In this document: piece after piece, positions 56,608 to 64,000 of the stretch
Layout of the letters: each line of letters begins with the position of its first letter
How positions within the stretch are numbered: the stretch's first letter is position 1
Origin: Marinobacter sp. DY40_1A1
Lineage (GTDB): Bacteria > Pseudomonadota > Gammaproteobacteria > Pseudomonadales > Oleiphilaceae
NCBI RefSeq assembly: GCF_016597815.1
Contig: NZ_VCHA01000005.1
Location: forward strand, 124,001 to 188,000
DNA: 64,000 bases
Reading direction: 5' to 3'
Position numbers and translations under genes: made by a program
The notes under the pieces: model-generated
The model's database searches: none
The model's input: only the letters and a program-made list of their open reading frames with translations
What the model was told of the DNA's origin: nothing

Positions 56608-56846
56608 GTGCGGCTTAACGCCCCAATCACCGGGCCAGCGGTCTGGGGCAATTATAGTGGTAAGCAAGAGCGCAGCGACATCACAAACAATTGCGCAACG
56701 TAGCTGGCTCCGAGTACATTGGATTGATATAACTCTTCTTACAACACGTAACTTTCTTCAAAACATCAAGCCTATTTCTGGCGCATATACGCTTTCAAGC
56801 ACCGAGTAAAATCAACACTTATCTGTTTCAAATATAAACAGGGGTA

Positions 56847-57764
56847 TCAATTCGCATTAAACCTTTCACATTGTTCCTTGGCTTTTAATTCCGATGCGAT
56901 AAAACCCTTCAGGCTAAACGACACTTTGTTCAGCAGAACGAATTCAGATACACCGCTTGTATTGTGCTCTTTCAAGGAAAAGGAAAGCTGGTCTCCTTTG
57001 CGCAACTGGCTGGGCAGTGAGGTAAAGGGCTGCAACTGGAACAACAATAATCCCACATCCAACGTATCGGTTCGCGGTGTGGCGATGATGATGGCATCTT
57101 GACTGTCAACGTTAGCAATCAGGGACACGATAACGGGCAGCGGCTGAGAGGGCTTTTGTCGCAAGGGTGTATACAGCATGAATATCGGGTTATCACAGTG
57201 CTTTGCACCGTAGAGTATTTGAAAAATTGAGTTATCGCTCATGGTCTCGGTGATCACGCCACGGGACTTAGGGTTGGTTTCGACGCTCCAGTTGCCGTAG
57301 TGCCAGATTTCAGTAGGTTCGCTTGTCTGAGCGTTTGGTTGATCGTAATCGAATCCCCTGAGAGGTTCTGGCAGGATCGGTGGAGTGGAATCCATGGAGT
57401 TTAGATGATCTGACCAAAGGTTATGGGTACGCTCTTTCGCCAGTCTATAGGCGCAGGACAAGTACATGGATCCGCGGATAGTGCCCTCTATCCAGGATTG
57501 ATAGACGGAGTCACAATAATTTCGCTGGTAATCGAGCCAATTTGTTTGGCTTGCTTCCAGCGCCCGCACGACCTCGGGGTAGTCTCTACGGACCTCTTTT
57601 GCTTTTTGGTAGTAGCGCTCCATTTCCTGTTTTGCCGCCTTAACAACTTCGGTTCGGCATTGGTCGATGCTGACGGTGTTTTCACGATGGCCACACTCGA
57701 CCATGCTAGTTGCGAAGGATGGGTAGTGTGCCAACAACAACGAAAGAATGATTAGTCTCTTCAA
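56847..57764 (-). CDS. Secreted protein with LprI (DUF1311) N-terminal domain
   Basis: The 305 residues begin with a signal peptide (LLLAHYPSFA). The LprI/DUF1311 block covers about 20-115: MVECGHRENTVSIDQCRTEV, then LEASQTNWLDYQRNYCDS and YLSCAYRLAKERTHNLW, with paired cysteines. A C-terminal domain of about 180 residues is not recognised. LprI relatives inhibit lysozyme. The start is 33 nt from the first attC-like site. It is either the distal flank of the integron or its last cassette with a lost attC. Confidence 0.75.
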   Translation of the reverse strand: MKRLIILSLLLAHYPSFATSMVECGHRENTVSIDQCRTEVVKAAKQEMERYYQKAKEVRRDYPEVVRALEASQTNWLDYQRNYCDSVYQSWIEGTIRGSMYLSCAYRLAKERTHNLWSDHLNSMDSTPPILPEPLRGFDYDQPNAQTSEPTEIWHYGNWSVETNPKSRGVITETMSDNSIFQILYGAKHCDNPIFMLYTPLRQKPSQPLPVIVSLIANVDSQDAIIIATPRTDTLDVGLLLFQLQPFTSLPSQLRKGDQLSFSLKEHNTSGVSEFVLLNKVSFSLKGFIASELKAKEQCERFNAN

Positions 57765-57796
57765 AAAACTTCCCCATACTAAAATTGAGCAATATC

Positions 57797-57887
57797 GCTA
57801 GTTTCCCGGAGCGCGAGCGCATCTCCTGGCACCCCAAGAAGTAATTGAGCCTCGGGGGCATTAGTGGCGGCGCTCACCTTGTTATGC
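57797..57887 (-). other. attC-like recombination site (most distal)
   Basis: The right end has the core TGTTATG (57880-57886). The left end GCTAGTTT is degenerate. The pair GAGCGC/GCGCTC gives internal symmetry. The stop codon of the 31-residue mini-ORF lies inside it. This is the weakest of the sites between genes. Confidence 0.45.
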
Positions 57888-57969
57888 CATCCCTGTGAAG
57901 CTGGATTGTTGCAGGGGTGTCAAGGCGGTTGGCCGCACCCTTCACAAAAAGTATTCTACTTTGACTCAT
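57874..57969 (-). CDS. 31-residue mini-ORF filling a tiny cassette
   Basis: Between two attC-like sites only about 90 bp remain. On the minus strand an ORF runs from ATG 57969 to TGA at 57874-57876, which lies inside the next attC. The product starts MSQSRILFVKGAANRLDTPA and is basic. No ribosome site is visible. The cassette could instead be gene-less and carry a promoter. Confidence 0.35.
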   Translation of the reverse strand: MSQSRILFVKGAANRLDTPATIQLHRDGITR

Positions 57970-57979
57970 GTAAATAATT

Positions 57980-58059
57980 ATAACGCTGCCAACACGCGCA
58001 GCTTTGTAGTGGAAGCAAAGCCGAAACTAAAAGTTGTCGCTGTGCTTGGCCTTGTTAGC
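57980..58059 (-). other. attC site of the AIPR cassette
   Basis: Ends are ATAACGC (57980-57986) and TGTTAGC (58053-58059), 80 bp long with imperfect internal symmetry. The TAA stop of the AIPR gene (58055-58057) lies in the right core. The right part (GTGCTTGGCCTTGTTAGC) closely matches the next site (ATGCTTGCACTTGTTAGC). Confidence 0.75.
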
Positions 58060-59728
58060 TCAATAAGTTCTCGACTAGTCCCGAGCCCTTTGCAACTTGA
58101 TCAGTTGCACCTAAGTCATTGAAAGCAGCAAGCACAACATTTAATGATTCCGCCAACAACTCTGGACTTATGGATATTGCCGGGAGAGATGATAATTTAG
58201 AAGAGATATTTTCCTTTCCCCCTGCAAGGCTGATGCTAACCATCATAGCCACATAGTATTTAATATTTGTGACCATCTTCCTTTCTAAATCAAGGCCGCA
58301 TTGCTCAGGTTTAAGGTATATTTCTACAGCCTTCATTATTTGTATGACCTTAAGATAAATATCTATAGGGTAATCTAAACTAAAAATCTTTCGATACTCA
58401 GTATCAGAGTTTATTAGCGTAGATGGTCTAGCCCTTGCGCTGTCCGGCTTCAGCAATGTTGTTGCCATCATTGCTTGTGCCATATAGGGAATGCTAATAA
58501 TCTTAGCGACTGGCATACCTTGATTTTTATAGTGATTTTTCTTCCTGTCGTAGTAGAAATCATTTGCTTTTAGAAAATCTTCAATGTTTCTATGTATTTC
58601 ATCTGAACTTCGCAATGACGCAGGAGGAATGGATGTCTGGCTATTTGTTGCCCTAATTATCCTATCCCTTGCTTCTTCATCTTCTTCACAAATAACACGA
58701 ACTAAAACAGCTCGACCATCACCTTCTGTATTTTCTAACTCAGCAAAATGTTGGTAAATTTCATGAGATGTTTGTAGGCCGTTAACGATTTGTGGGTCTT
58801 CGATTGTTAATTGCTTACCGGCTAAGACAGCTTTTGGTGTGATTATGGTTACTCCATTATTTAGATACCAAAAGTTTTCAGAATGGATGTTTTCTAGTGT
58901 TTTTCGAATACCAGTATTTACAATAACACTTCCTTGATAATCACGTACGTTTGACTCAAATATACTCCTTGCCAAAGCTCCAGAATCAGAAATAAAGTCA
59001 AAGTATTTTGATAAAGAAACTAAACATATATAACTTCCAGCGTCAGTCCCAATTGGCGACTCAGAAACAGTGAGAATTCGTGAATTTGATGGGATATTAC
59101 GTGTCATTTCAAGTAGTTTTGAAGCCCCAACAAAATCAAATGAGAACTCAGCACCACCAAACATTTTCCCTACATCTTCACGAAGTTTAGGGACCTTACC
59201 TGCAACGTTAGGGTGAACTTCATTACCCTGAGTTGCGTAGTAGTAATGTATCTCTAAGCGAGGAAATGTACTTGCTAATTTGGAATAGGCATCTCTGAAT
59301 AGCTTAGTTTTATCTATCAAACCGCTATTGTACCGATCTGCATAATCATCGGGATCGTTAGCGAGGTTGAGCAGATCTTCTGCCGACTCTCGGAATTTTA
59401 TTACTGCATCTTCCTTAAAAGAGGCAGAGGTTTTAGACTGAATTATAATAAGTTCGATGTGATTCTTTTTCTGATTAGAATTAATTGTCGTATCTTCTTT
59501 GATCAGTTCGCCATTTAAAAATGTATATATTGAGTCAATCCCACCATCACCACCATCACCTACTATTCCGTAAGCAATGTCATCATAGGTCAGATCGTAG
59601 TCTTTTAGGATTTCTGATGACGAGTAAATTTCGAAATACTCGGGTATAGATAGCTCGCCTCCAGACTCTGCACATCTTTCTGAAATTTTCTTAGCAAGTA
59701 TTATCTGGTCATTTGTTTTTTGATTCAT
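58055..59728 (-). CDS. AIPR (abortive infection phage resistance) family protein in an integron cassette
   Basis: The 557-residue protein matches the AIPR family. NVRDYQGSV is near 260, FWYLNNGVTIITP at 286-298, and IEDPQIVNGLQTSHEI at 309-324. The N-terminus (about 1-110) has the pattern of a PD-(D/E)XK nuclease of the Mrr/QxK type: GIVGDGGDGGIDSIYTF (Asp65), then ELIIIQSKTS (Gln97, Lys99). AIPR proteins are linked to abortive phage defence, so this is probably an antiphage nuclease. Base composition is clearly more AT-rich than the housekeeping genes. It starts 43 nt after the previous attC and ends inside its own. Confidence 0.85.
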   Translation of the reverse strand: MNQKTNDQIILAKKISERCAESGGELSIPEYFEIYSSSEILKDYDLTYDDIAYGIVGDGGDGGIDSIYTFLNGELIKEDTTINSNQKKNHIELIIIQSKTSASFKEDAVIKFRESAEDLLNLANDPDDYADRYNSGLIDKTKLFRDAYSKLASTFPRLEIHYYYATQGNEVHPNVAGKVPKLREDVGKMFGGAEFSFDFVGASKLLEMTRNIPSNSRILTVSESPIGTDAGSYICLVSLSKYFDFISDSGALARSIFESNVRDYQGSVIVNTGIRKTLENIHSENFWYLNNGVTIITPKAVLAGKQLTIEDPQIVNGLQTSHEIYQHFAELENTEGDGRAVLVRVICEEDEEARDRIIRATNSQTSIPPASLRSSDEIHRNIEDFLKANDFYYDRKKNHYKNQGMPVAKIISIPYMAQAMMATTLLKPDSARARPSTLINSDTEYRKIFSLDYPIDIYLKVIQIMKAVEIYLKPEQCGLDLERKMVTNIKYYVAMMVSISLAGGKENISSKLSSLPAISISPELLAESLNVVLAAFNDLGATDQVAKGSGLVENLLS

Positions 59729-59770
59729 TCTAACTCTCTATCGATTGTAGCGAGATTCATTTGACGTGAA

Positions 59771-59841
59771 GCTAACGCCCGCAACACCGGACAATTTGTA
59801 GCGAAGCTGAAAATTGTTCCGTATGCTTGCACTTGTTAGCG
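59771..59841 (-). other. attC site of the HNH cassette
   Basis: Ends are GCTAACG and TGTTAGC; the 71 bp have ACAATTTGTAGCG...AAAATTGTTCCG symmetry. The HNH stop (59836-59838) lies in the right core. It is the best-formed site of the array. Confidence 0.85.
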
Positions 59842-60312
59842 TCTCTGTCGCGTGAATTGTATCCATCTACGATCCAGCAAATGTCTGGAAGCCGCAATTT
59901 TTTTAGAATTCTCTAACGGACGACCATTCATATGTCTATACTCATCGACACTATTAATAATGTGAACTTTTAAAGTATCGGGTTCAATACCCAAGAGATA
60001 AAAGTCGAATAACCGATGTAAATCAACTCGCAAAAGCAATCCATTTTGCAAGCTATTCGAATCAGCACCATCATATGGAGCGATGTGGGCCGCTTCGACG
60101 ACTTGCGGAATTTTTACGCCGCTAATCAAACATGCACCGCCATAATACTCAAGCAAATCCCTTCGAAACTTAGCCTGCCCTTCACGTATGGTCTGGCGGA
60201 CTAAATCAATACGCTTACTTTCTTTATTATCTTGCGCCGTGCCGTGGCTAAAACTACTTCTTGGAATATCGAGAGGCATAAACCCCGCGCGCTCAATAAC
60301 TAAGTGCAACAC
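59836..60312 (-). pseudogene. HNH endonuclease-domain protein, 5' end cut off by IS30
   Basis: The remaining 150 or so residues carry a C-terminal HNH_2-type domain: RQTIREGQAKFRRDLLEYYGGACLISG, EAAHIAPYDGADSNSLQNGLLLRVDLHRLFDFYLLGI (HNH catalytic His and Asn), and the usual tail. Family members normally have a further N-terminal region of 100 residues or more. Here the frame runs into the IS30 end (about 60292), and the apparent GTG start at 60312 lies within the insertion sequence. The cassette is therefore truncated. Confidence 0.75.
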
Positions 60313-61383
60313 CCTCTAATCGAGTACCGTGTTGCCATGGAAAAACACTATCATCACCTTAGTACCACCGACCGCGTTACGCTCATGTTCCTGAAGCGCC
60401 AGGGCCTAAGCCTTCGTGCCATTGCCAGTGAGCTGAACCGCTCACCCAGCACCCTGAGCCGGGAATTGCAGCGGCGTGCGGTTGAAGGCCGGCCCTATGA
60501 TGCCGAAGCAGCAGAACTCGCAGCTCGTTCAGCACGTTTGCTATGCCGGCCCCGGCGCAAGTTGGTCGAGGGCACAGACCTCCATGAGGTGGTCGTCGAC
60601 ATGCTGCGAAACAAGTGGTCTCCTCAGCAAATCAGCGGCACACTGAAGACCATGTTTCCTCATCATCCTGAGTTTCAAGTCTCACATGAGACCGTGTACA
60701 AAGCCATTTATGCCCAGCCTCACGGCGAGCTGCGCAAGGAGCTGATTACCTGTCTGCGTCAGGGTCACACCAAGCGCCGTCCCCGTGCTGGCGGGGTTGA
60801 TCGTCGCCAACAAATCCCGGATCTGGTCAGCATCCACTTGCGACCGCCGGAAGTCGAAGAACGACTGCTGCCTGGACACTGGGAAGGCGACTTGATCAAG
60901 GGTGCCTTCAATCGCTCAGCCGTTGGCACCCTGGTCGAGCGTGTCAGTGGTCTGGTGTTCCTGGCCAAGATGGATGGTGCCACCGCCACAGCGGCCGTTC
61001 AGGGCTTCAGTGCCGCGTTGAATCGGGTACCGCTGAAGATGCGCCAGACCTTCACTTACGACCAGGGCCGCGAGCTGGTGCGCCATGCTGAGATCACCCA
61101 AAAGACTGGCACGGCGATCTACTTCGCTGATCCACACAGCCCCTGGCAGAGAGCCATTAACGAAAACACCAATGGCTTGTTGCGGCAGTACATGCCCAAG
61201 GGGACTGATTTGTCTGTGTTCAGCCAGGATGAGCTCGACGCCTTTGCCTTCCAGCTCAACACACGGCCTCGGAAGCGGTTAGGCTTCAAAGCGCCACTGG
61301 AAGTGTTTATGGATCTGATCAACCGTACCCAGGAAGCGCCATCAGGCGTTCATTAAACCGAGTGTTGCACTTGGAGTTGGAGA
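60292..61383 (+). mobile_element. IS30-family insertion sequence
   Basis: One transposase gene is flanked by inverted ends that share GTGTTGCACTT (left 60302-60312 on the minus strand, right 61362-61372). Partial matches continue for about ten more bases outwards. The exact outer limits and any short target duplication are not certain. It is inserted in the cassette array and truncates the genes on both sides. Confidence 0.75.
60337..61356 (+). CDS. IS30-family transposase
   Basis: The 339-residue DDE transposase has an N-terminal helix-turn-helix (LSLRAIASELNRSPSTLSRELQR). Catalytic Asp185 is in HWEGDLIKG, Asp242 in FTYDQGREL, and Glu276 in NENTNGLLRQY. No frameshift or stop is seen, so the element may be active. 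ATG 60337 is used; the frame is open upstream through the terminal repeat. Confidence 0.93.
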   Translation: MEKHYHHLSTTDRVTLMFLKRQGLSLRAIASELNRSPSTLSRELQRRAVEGRPYDAEAAELAARSARLLCRPRRKLVEGTDLHEVVVDMLRNKWSPQQISGTLKTMFPHHPEFQVSHETVYKAIYAQPHGELRKELITCLRQGHTKRRPRAGGVDRRQQIPDLVSIHLRPPEVEERLLPGHWEGDLIKGAFNRSAVGTLVERVSGLVFLAKMDGATATAAVQGFSAALNRVPLKMRQTFTYDQGRELVRHAEITQKTGTAIYFADPHSPWQRAINENTNGLLRQYMPKGTDLSVFSQDELDAFAFQLNTRPRKRLGFKAPLEVFMDLINRTQEAPSGVH

Positions 61384-61844
61384 CCGCCCCCTTCCAAACT
61401 CTTGATAGAGTCATGGTCAATCAATTTATCAGGGCTTTGTAACTGTGAATCTATTCCCATGTGGTAACGGATATAAGCAAGCAGCACGGCAGCGTCTGCT
61501 TGAGATGAGAGCTTCGTATCTCTCATTCCCCACAAGACATTCAGCTCTTCGATCGACCAATTTGCTATAGCCTCTTTTAGTTCATCACTGACGATCCTGC
61601 GGCTTCTCTCCATTTTTCTGAGATTAGTCTTTAATAAGTACTGTTCGAACTCATCTTTGGTATCATCATCGGTGTTCCATTGTGGGATACCTTTAATACC
61701 GGCATCTAATTTTTCTTCGCGGCGCAATTCAATTTTTTTTCGTGCTTCCGCATTTCTTTGGGCAGCCTGTTTGTCTCTTTTCTTCAGCTGCTCATGCTGT
61801 TGCCGCAACGCTTCGAGTGATTTGACCTTTCTCTTCTTCATCAT
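61353..61844 (-). pseudogene. Basic coiled-coil cassette protein, 3' end replaced by IS30
   Basis: The N-terminus (MKKRKVKSLEALRQQHEQL, about 45 residues) is a charged coiled coil, and an acidic middle follows. The last dozen residues (from QLQVQHSV back to the insertion point) are encoded by the IS30 end, so the native C-terminus is lost. It begins 19 nt after attC at 61863. The opening resembles that of the next cassette. Function is unknown. Confidence 0.55.
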
Positions 61845-61862
61845 GTCCTTATTTGGTTGGTC

Positions 61863-61917
61863 GCTAACGCGGAGCACAGCGGCGGCCACCGGCCGCGCAC
61901 TGATGCGGTTTGTTAAG
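61863..61917 (-). other. attC site of the 79-residue basic protein cassette
   Basis: Ends are GCTAACG and TGTTAAG; the 55 bp are GC-rich with a GCGGCGGCC/GGCCGCGC hairpin. The upstream gene stops eight bases before it. Confidence 0.75.
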
Positions 61918-61924
61918 GGGTCTA

Positions 61925-62164
61925 TTAGCTACGTTTACCAAGACCGGGGGCTCCAGAGGAAATCTCATATCCTTTTATTTGGTTGAATCCACTCGCTCTG
62001 TGCATTTGCTCTCGCTTGATCCGCTGCTCCATAAGCACTATCTGCAGCGTAAACTTTGCTTTCACTTTCTGTGAATCGGCTTCAGCACGATCACGACGTA
62101 ACCTCTCGAGATGATTTTTGAGCTGAGTTAGCGTGCTCTGCTTTCTCTTACGCTTCTTTTTCAC
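61925..62164 (-). CDS. 79-residue basic cassette protein
   Basis: The Lys/Arg-rich protein (MKKKRKRKQSTLTQLKNHLE, then a helical RLRRDRAEADSQKVKAKF) has no known family. It starts 17 nt after the previous attC and stops eight bases before its own, typical of a cassette gene. Its opening is similar to the interrupted neighbour at 61353. Nucleic-acid binding is possible. Confidence 0.55.
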   Translation of the reverse strand: MKKKRKRKQSTLTQLKNHLERLRRDRAEADSQKVKAKFTLQIVLMEQRIKREQMHRASGFNQIKGYEISSGAPGLGKRS

Positions 62165-62180
62165 ATTGTCCCTCTATTCC

Positions 62181-62266
62181 CTTAACGCCAATATTAAGCG
62201 GCGCCCGACTAGGGCGTCCGGTGGACGGCCGCCAGGCCGGGAACGAACTTGAATGACTGGTTAAAA
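62181..62266 (-). other. attC site of the secreted-protein cassette
   Basis: Ends are CTTAACG and GGTTAAAA, 86 bp apart, around a long GC-rich imperfect hairpin (GCCCGACTAGGGC and GGCCGCCAGGCC). The upstream gene stops seven bases before it. Confidence 0.7.
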
Positions 62267-62273
62267 CCTGACA

Positions 62274-62753
62274 TCAGGAACCACCGGGTTTAGCCAACCG
62301 CACCAAGACATTGCTATGTTGCGATCCAGATTCGTTCTCATGCCGCGAACCGAAAAGATTGACCCACTGGCCCTGAACTAGCAGCAACTCCCCAGCACCA
62401 GCACTGTTCCCATTACTCGCAGTGTAATTGCCAGCATAGTTGAATTGAAATTGGTCGGGCGAGCCTGCGACTGGCTTGAGCTCATAACCTATGGACAACT
62501 CATTTGAAGAAACAAAGCCTTTATCCTCGCTCGATACGCCAACCTTTAAAAGACGCGACTTCTTCAGAAAACTGGGCAAAACATCAGAAGGTGTATTGTT
62601 AGCTTGGCACTCACAATACCGAACCTCCAGCACCAACGACTCACTCGCAAGATAATCTTCAGGAACGGGATTCCCGGCAAGGGCAAAGCCGGGGAGCAGG
62701 AGTAGAAAGAGTAGACGAAACTGCCAAGCAAAATGTGGTGCTATCCGTTGCAT
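62274..62753 (-). CDS. Secreted cassette protein of unknown function
   Basis: The 159 residues have a signal peptide (LLFLLLLPGFALAG). The mature domain has a Cys pair in RYCECQA and ends in a beta-rich region. It starts 20 nt after the preceding attC. I know no family. Confidence 0.65.
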   Translation of the reverse strand: MQRIAPHFAWQFRLLFLLLLPGFALAGNPVPEDYLASESLVLEVRYCECQANNTPSDVLPSFLKKSRLLKVGVSSEDKGFVSSNELSIGYELKPVAGSPDQFQFNYAGNYTASNGNSAGAGELLLVQGQWVNLFGSRHENESGSQHSNVLVRLAKPGGS

Positions 62754-62772
62754 GTAACCTCCTGGTTTTTAG

Positions 62773-62850
62773 TTTTAACGCCCGGCTCCCGCGCCGGTTT
62801 GGAGCCGCAAAGCGGCGGAAAATCGGTCGCTGTGCAGCCGTTTGTTAAGC
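62773..62850 (-). other. attC site of the 327-residue cassette
   Basis: Ends are TTTTAACG and TGTTAAGC; the 78 bp contain GGCTCCCGCGCCGG and GGAGCCGC pairing segments. The TAA stop of the upstream gene (62845-62847) lies in the right core. Confidence 0.8.
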
Positions 62851-63828
62851 ATTTGCGGCTGCTAGTTTGAAATCCTTGTCAATTGCCAGATCGGTGTTTA
62901 GCCGAATGCGCTTACACATGTGATTTGGCACTTCATCGCTTAAAGGCTCTATAAGGAAAAGATTTTCTGCACACCAAGACTCCACTTCGAGATTTGTAGA
63001 CATTACACAGTGCGAGATTCCTAAGTCCTGTTCATCCCTTTTGACCGTGACCGTACCCATAACGGATAGTGTGCCGAACGTCTCATGGTGCTCAACTGGG
63101 TTTCCCTTCACGTCGACGAACTGCGCATTGTGTGATATCGAGCTTTTTTCAGCAGCGACTTCACATTGCGCTTTTTTATGGCTCCGAATATCAAACTCTG
63201 ACTGATGGAAAAGCAGAAGCGTGCACAGCGTTATCTTGTCCGATAGAGAAAGGATCACGTCGGTGTCAAATCGTAAGCGATTAGCTCCGAGGACGCCTAC
63301 CAACTCGTCGATCAGTTGATCTTGGGTAAAAGCAGCATTGCCACTGATGAAGCTCATTACGTACTGAATTGCTTCGAAAGTATTTTCCGATAGCTTACCG
63401 TCTTTATACTGAGCTATTTTCTCCTTTTTATCGATTTTAAAGCTGTTTTCTATTCTGCTTTTTAACCGAGATGCAGTTACGTTGAATTTTTCCTTTAGAA
63501 TTTCTTCTCCGCATTTTTCAACCTGAAATATCATCAAGCGTTTAATCCAAAGCGGAAACGGCCGTGATAAATCCAATGTCTTTTTGGATGAATTATATTC
63601 TAGGAAAAACCTCATACTAAGATACATGGTTTCAAGAGCCTGGTTTGCCAGCCCTCTGTCCCGACTATCATTGTGAGCTACGAAGTCGGCTATCTCTCTG
63701 AAGACCCTGTGATCAGAGGAATAAGCGCGCAGCTTCATGAAAAGGTTGTCAATATCGTTTTCATCAAAATTGCCAGCTTCGATCTTATCGACAATCTTTT
63801 GGGTTTTAATTTTTTCCGCTGGCTTCAC
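62845..63828 (-). CDS. 327-residue cassette protein of unknown function
   Basis: The cytosolic protein has an alpha-helical first half (about 1-200) with many charged residues. A shorter, more beta-like second half follows, containing HNAQFVDVKGNPVEHHETFG and a C-terminal HMCKRIRLN. No catalytic motif is evident. It is AT-rich compared with the housekeeping genes. It starts 24 nt after the next attC-like end and stops inside its own. A defence role is only a guess from context. Confidence 0.65.
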   Translation of the reverse strand: MKPAEKIKTQKIVDKIEAGNFDENDIDNLFMKLRAYSSDHRVFREIADFVAHNDSRDRGLANQALETMYLSMRFFLEYNSSKKTLDLSRPFPLWIKRLMIFQVEKCGEEILKEKFNVTASRLKSRIENSFKIDKKEKIAQYKDGKLSENTFEAIQYVMSFISGNAAFTQDQLIDELVGVLGANRLRFDTDVILSLSDKITLCTLLLFHQSEFDIRSHKKAQCEVAAEKSSISHNAQFVDVKGNPVEHHETFGTLSVMGTVTVKRDEQDLGISHCVMSTNLEVESWCAENLFLIEPLSDEVPNHMCKRIRLNTDLAIDKDFKLAAANA

Positions 63829-63851
63829 AATGCCACCCTGATCTTGTTGAT

Positions 63852-63946
63852 GCTTAACGCCTTTATAAACGGCGCGCGTATCTTAGCGCGTCCAGTGTAG
63901 GCCACGTATTTTTGTGGTCGAAACGATGTTTTATAAACTTGTTATT
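63852..63946 (-). other. Probable attC site of a cassette beyond the window
   Basis: The left end GCTTAACG is clear. GGCGCGCGTATCTTAGCGCG follows as an internal hairpin. The right end TTGTTAT near 63940 is less certain. The last 55 bp of the window hold no recognisable gene start. Confidence 0.5.
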
Positions 63947-64000
63947 TTTCGCATAAAAATATAGAAATTACAGAAAAAAATCCATGCACACAACATGCTA

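Noticed and set aside
56613..56664. GCTTAACGCCCCA...TGGGGC...TAAGC hairpin as a terminal attC site
   Set aside because: It has one attC-like end, but the right end lacks GTT and it lies about 180 bp from the nearest stop, unlike the other sites.
59836..61844. HNH fragment and coiled-coil fragment as two halves of one gene split by IS30
   Set aside because: An in-frame joining is possible, but the coiled-coil part does not resemble the usual N-terminus of HNH_2 proteins and the exact IS limits are uncertain.
1..64000. CRISPR arrays, prophage and rRNA genes
   Set aside because: No regularly spaced direct repeats, phage structural genes or rRNA sequence were seen.

Overview
The window looks like chromosomal DNA of a marine gammaproteobacterium, most probably Marinobacter or a close relative. 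This rests on gene content and arrangement only: rmf, a fused rlmKL, tesA divergent from ybbA-ybbP, an M18 aminopeptidase of the Pseudomonas ApeB type, DUF2835, and an acyl-ACP-reductase-like protein. No database search was possible.

Positions 1 to about 36,200 are mostly housekeeping genes in short, often divergent units. They are an aminotransferase, uvrB, a GNAT/C39 fusion divergent from a RimK-like ATP-grasp ligase, a cation efflux pump, pyrD, rmf, rlmKL, apeB, two identical tRNA-Asn genes, tesA/ybbA/ybbP, a GGDEF-EAL protein, an iron alcohol dehydrogenase coupled to an SCP2-like protein, an M48 protease, htpG (preceded by a perfect 29-bp inverted repeat), a catalase, dusC, a class I aldolase, and a double-length acyl-ACP-reductase-like protein.

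Positions 36,200 to 56,600 are more accessory and nearly all on the minus strand. The centre is a phosphonate-type uptake operon (phnD-phnC-phnE-phnE) followed by a HAD phosphatase, a DeoR/GlpR-type repressor and a lipoprotein glycerophosphodiester phosphodiesterase. A perfect 16-bp GlpR-like palindrome lies upstream of phnD, and there are no C-P lyase genes. Downstream is a CDGSH-glutamate-synthase-like gene broken by one extra base in a G6 run. The rest are cysK, small lipoproteins and secreted proteins, a GST, a DCC/DoxX pair, outer-membrane barrels and an MDR oxidoreductase. Two small genes missed by ordinary calling are described: a 35-residue ORF overlapping the DUF4239 gene by 4 nt, and a two-helix membrane protein with an in-frame stop at codon 12.

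Positions about 57,800 to 64,000 are read as a stretch of a chromosomal integron. Compact minus-strand genes alternate with attC-like sites of 55-95 bp that have TAAC/GTTA ends. The stop codons fall in or beside the attC core, and each gene starts 17-43 nt after the previous site. The cassettes encode an AIPR (abortive-infection, phage-resistance) protein with a visible D...QxK nuclease signature, an HNH protein, two small basic proteins, a secreted protein, a 327-residue unknown, and a 31-residue mini-ORF. An IS30-family element is inserted in the array and has truncated both neighbours. By orientation the integrase gene should lie beyond position 64,000, outside this window.
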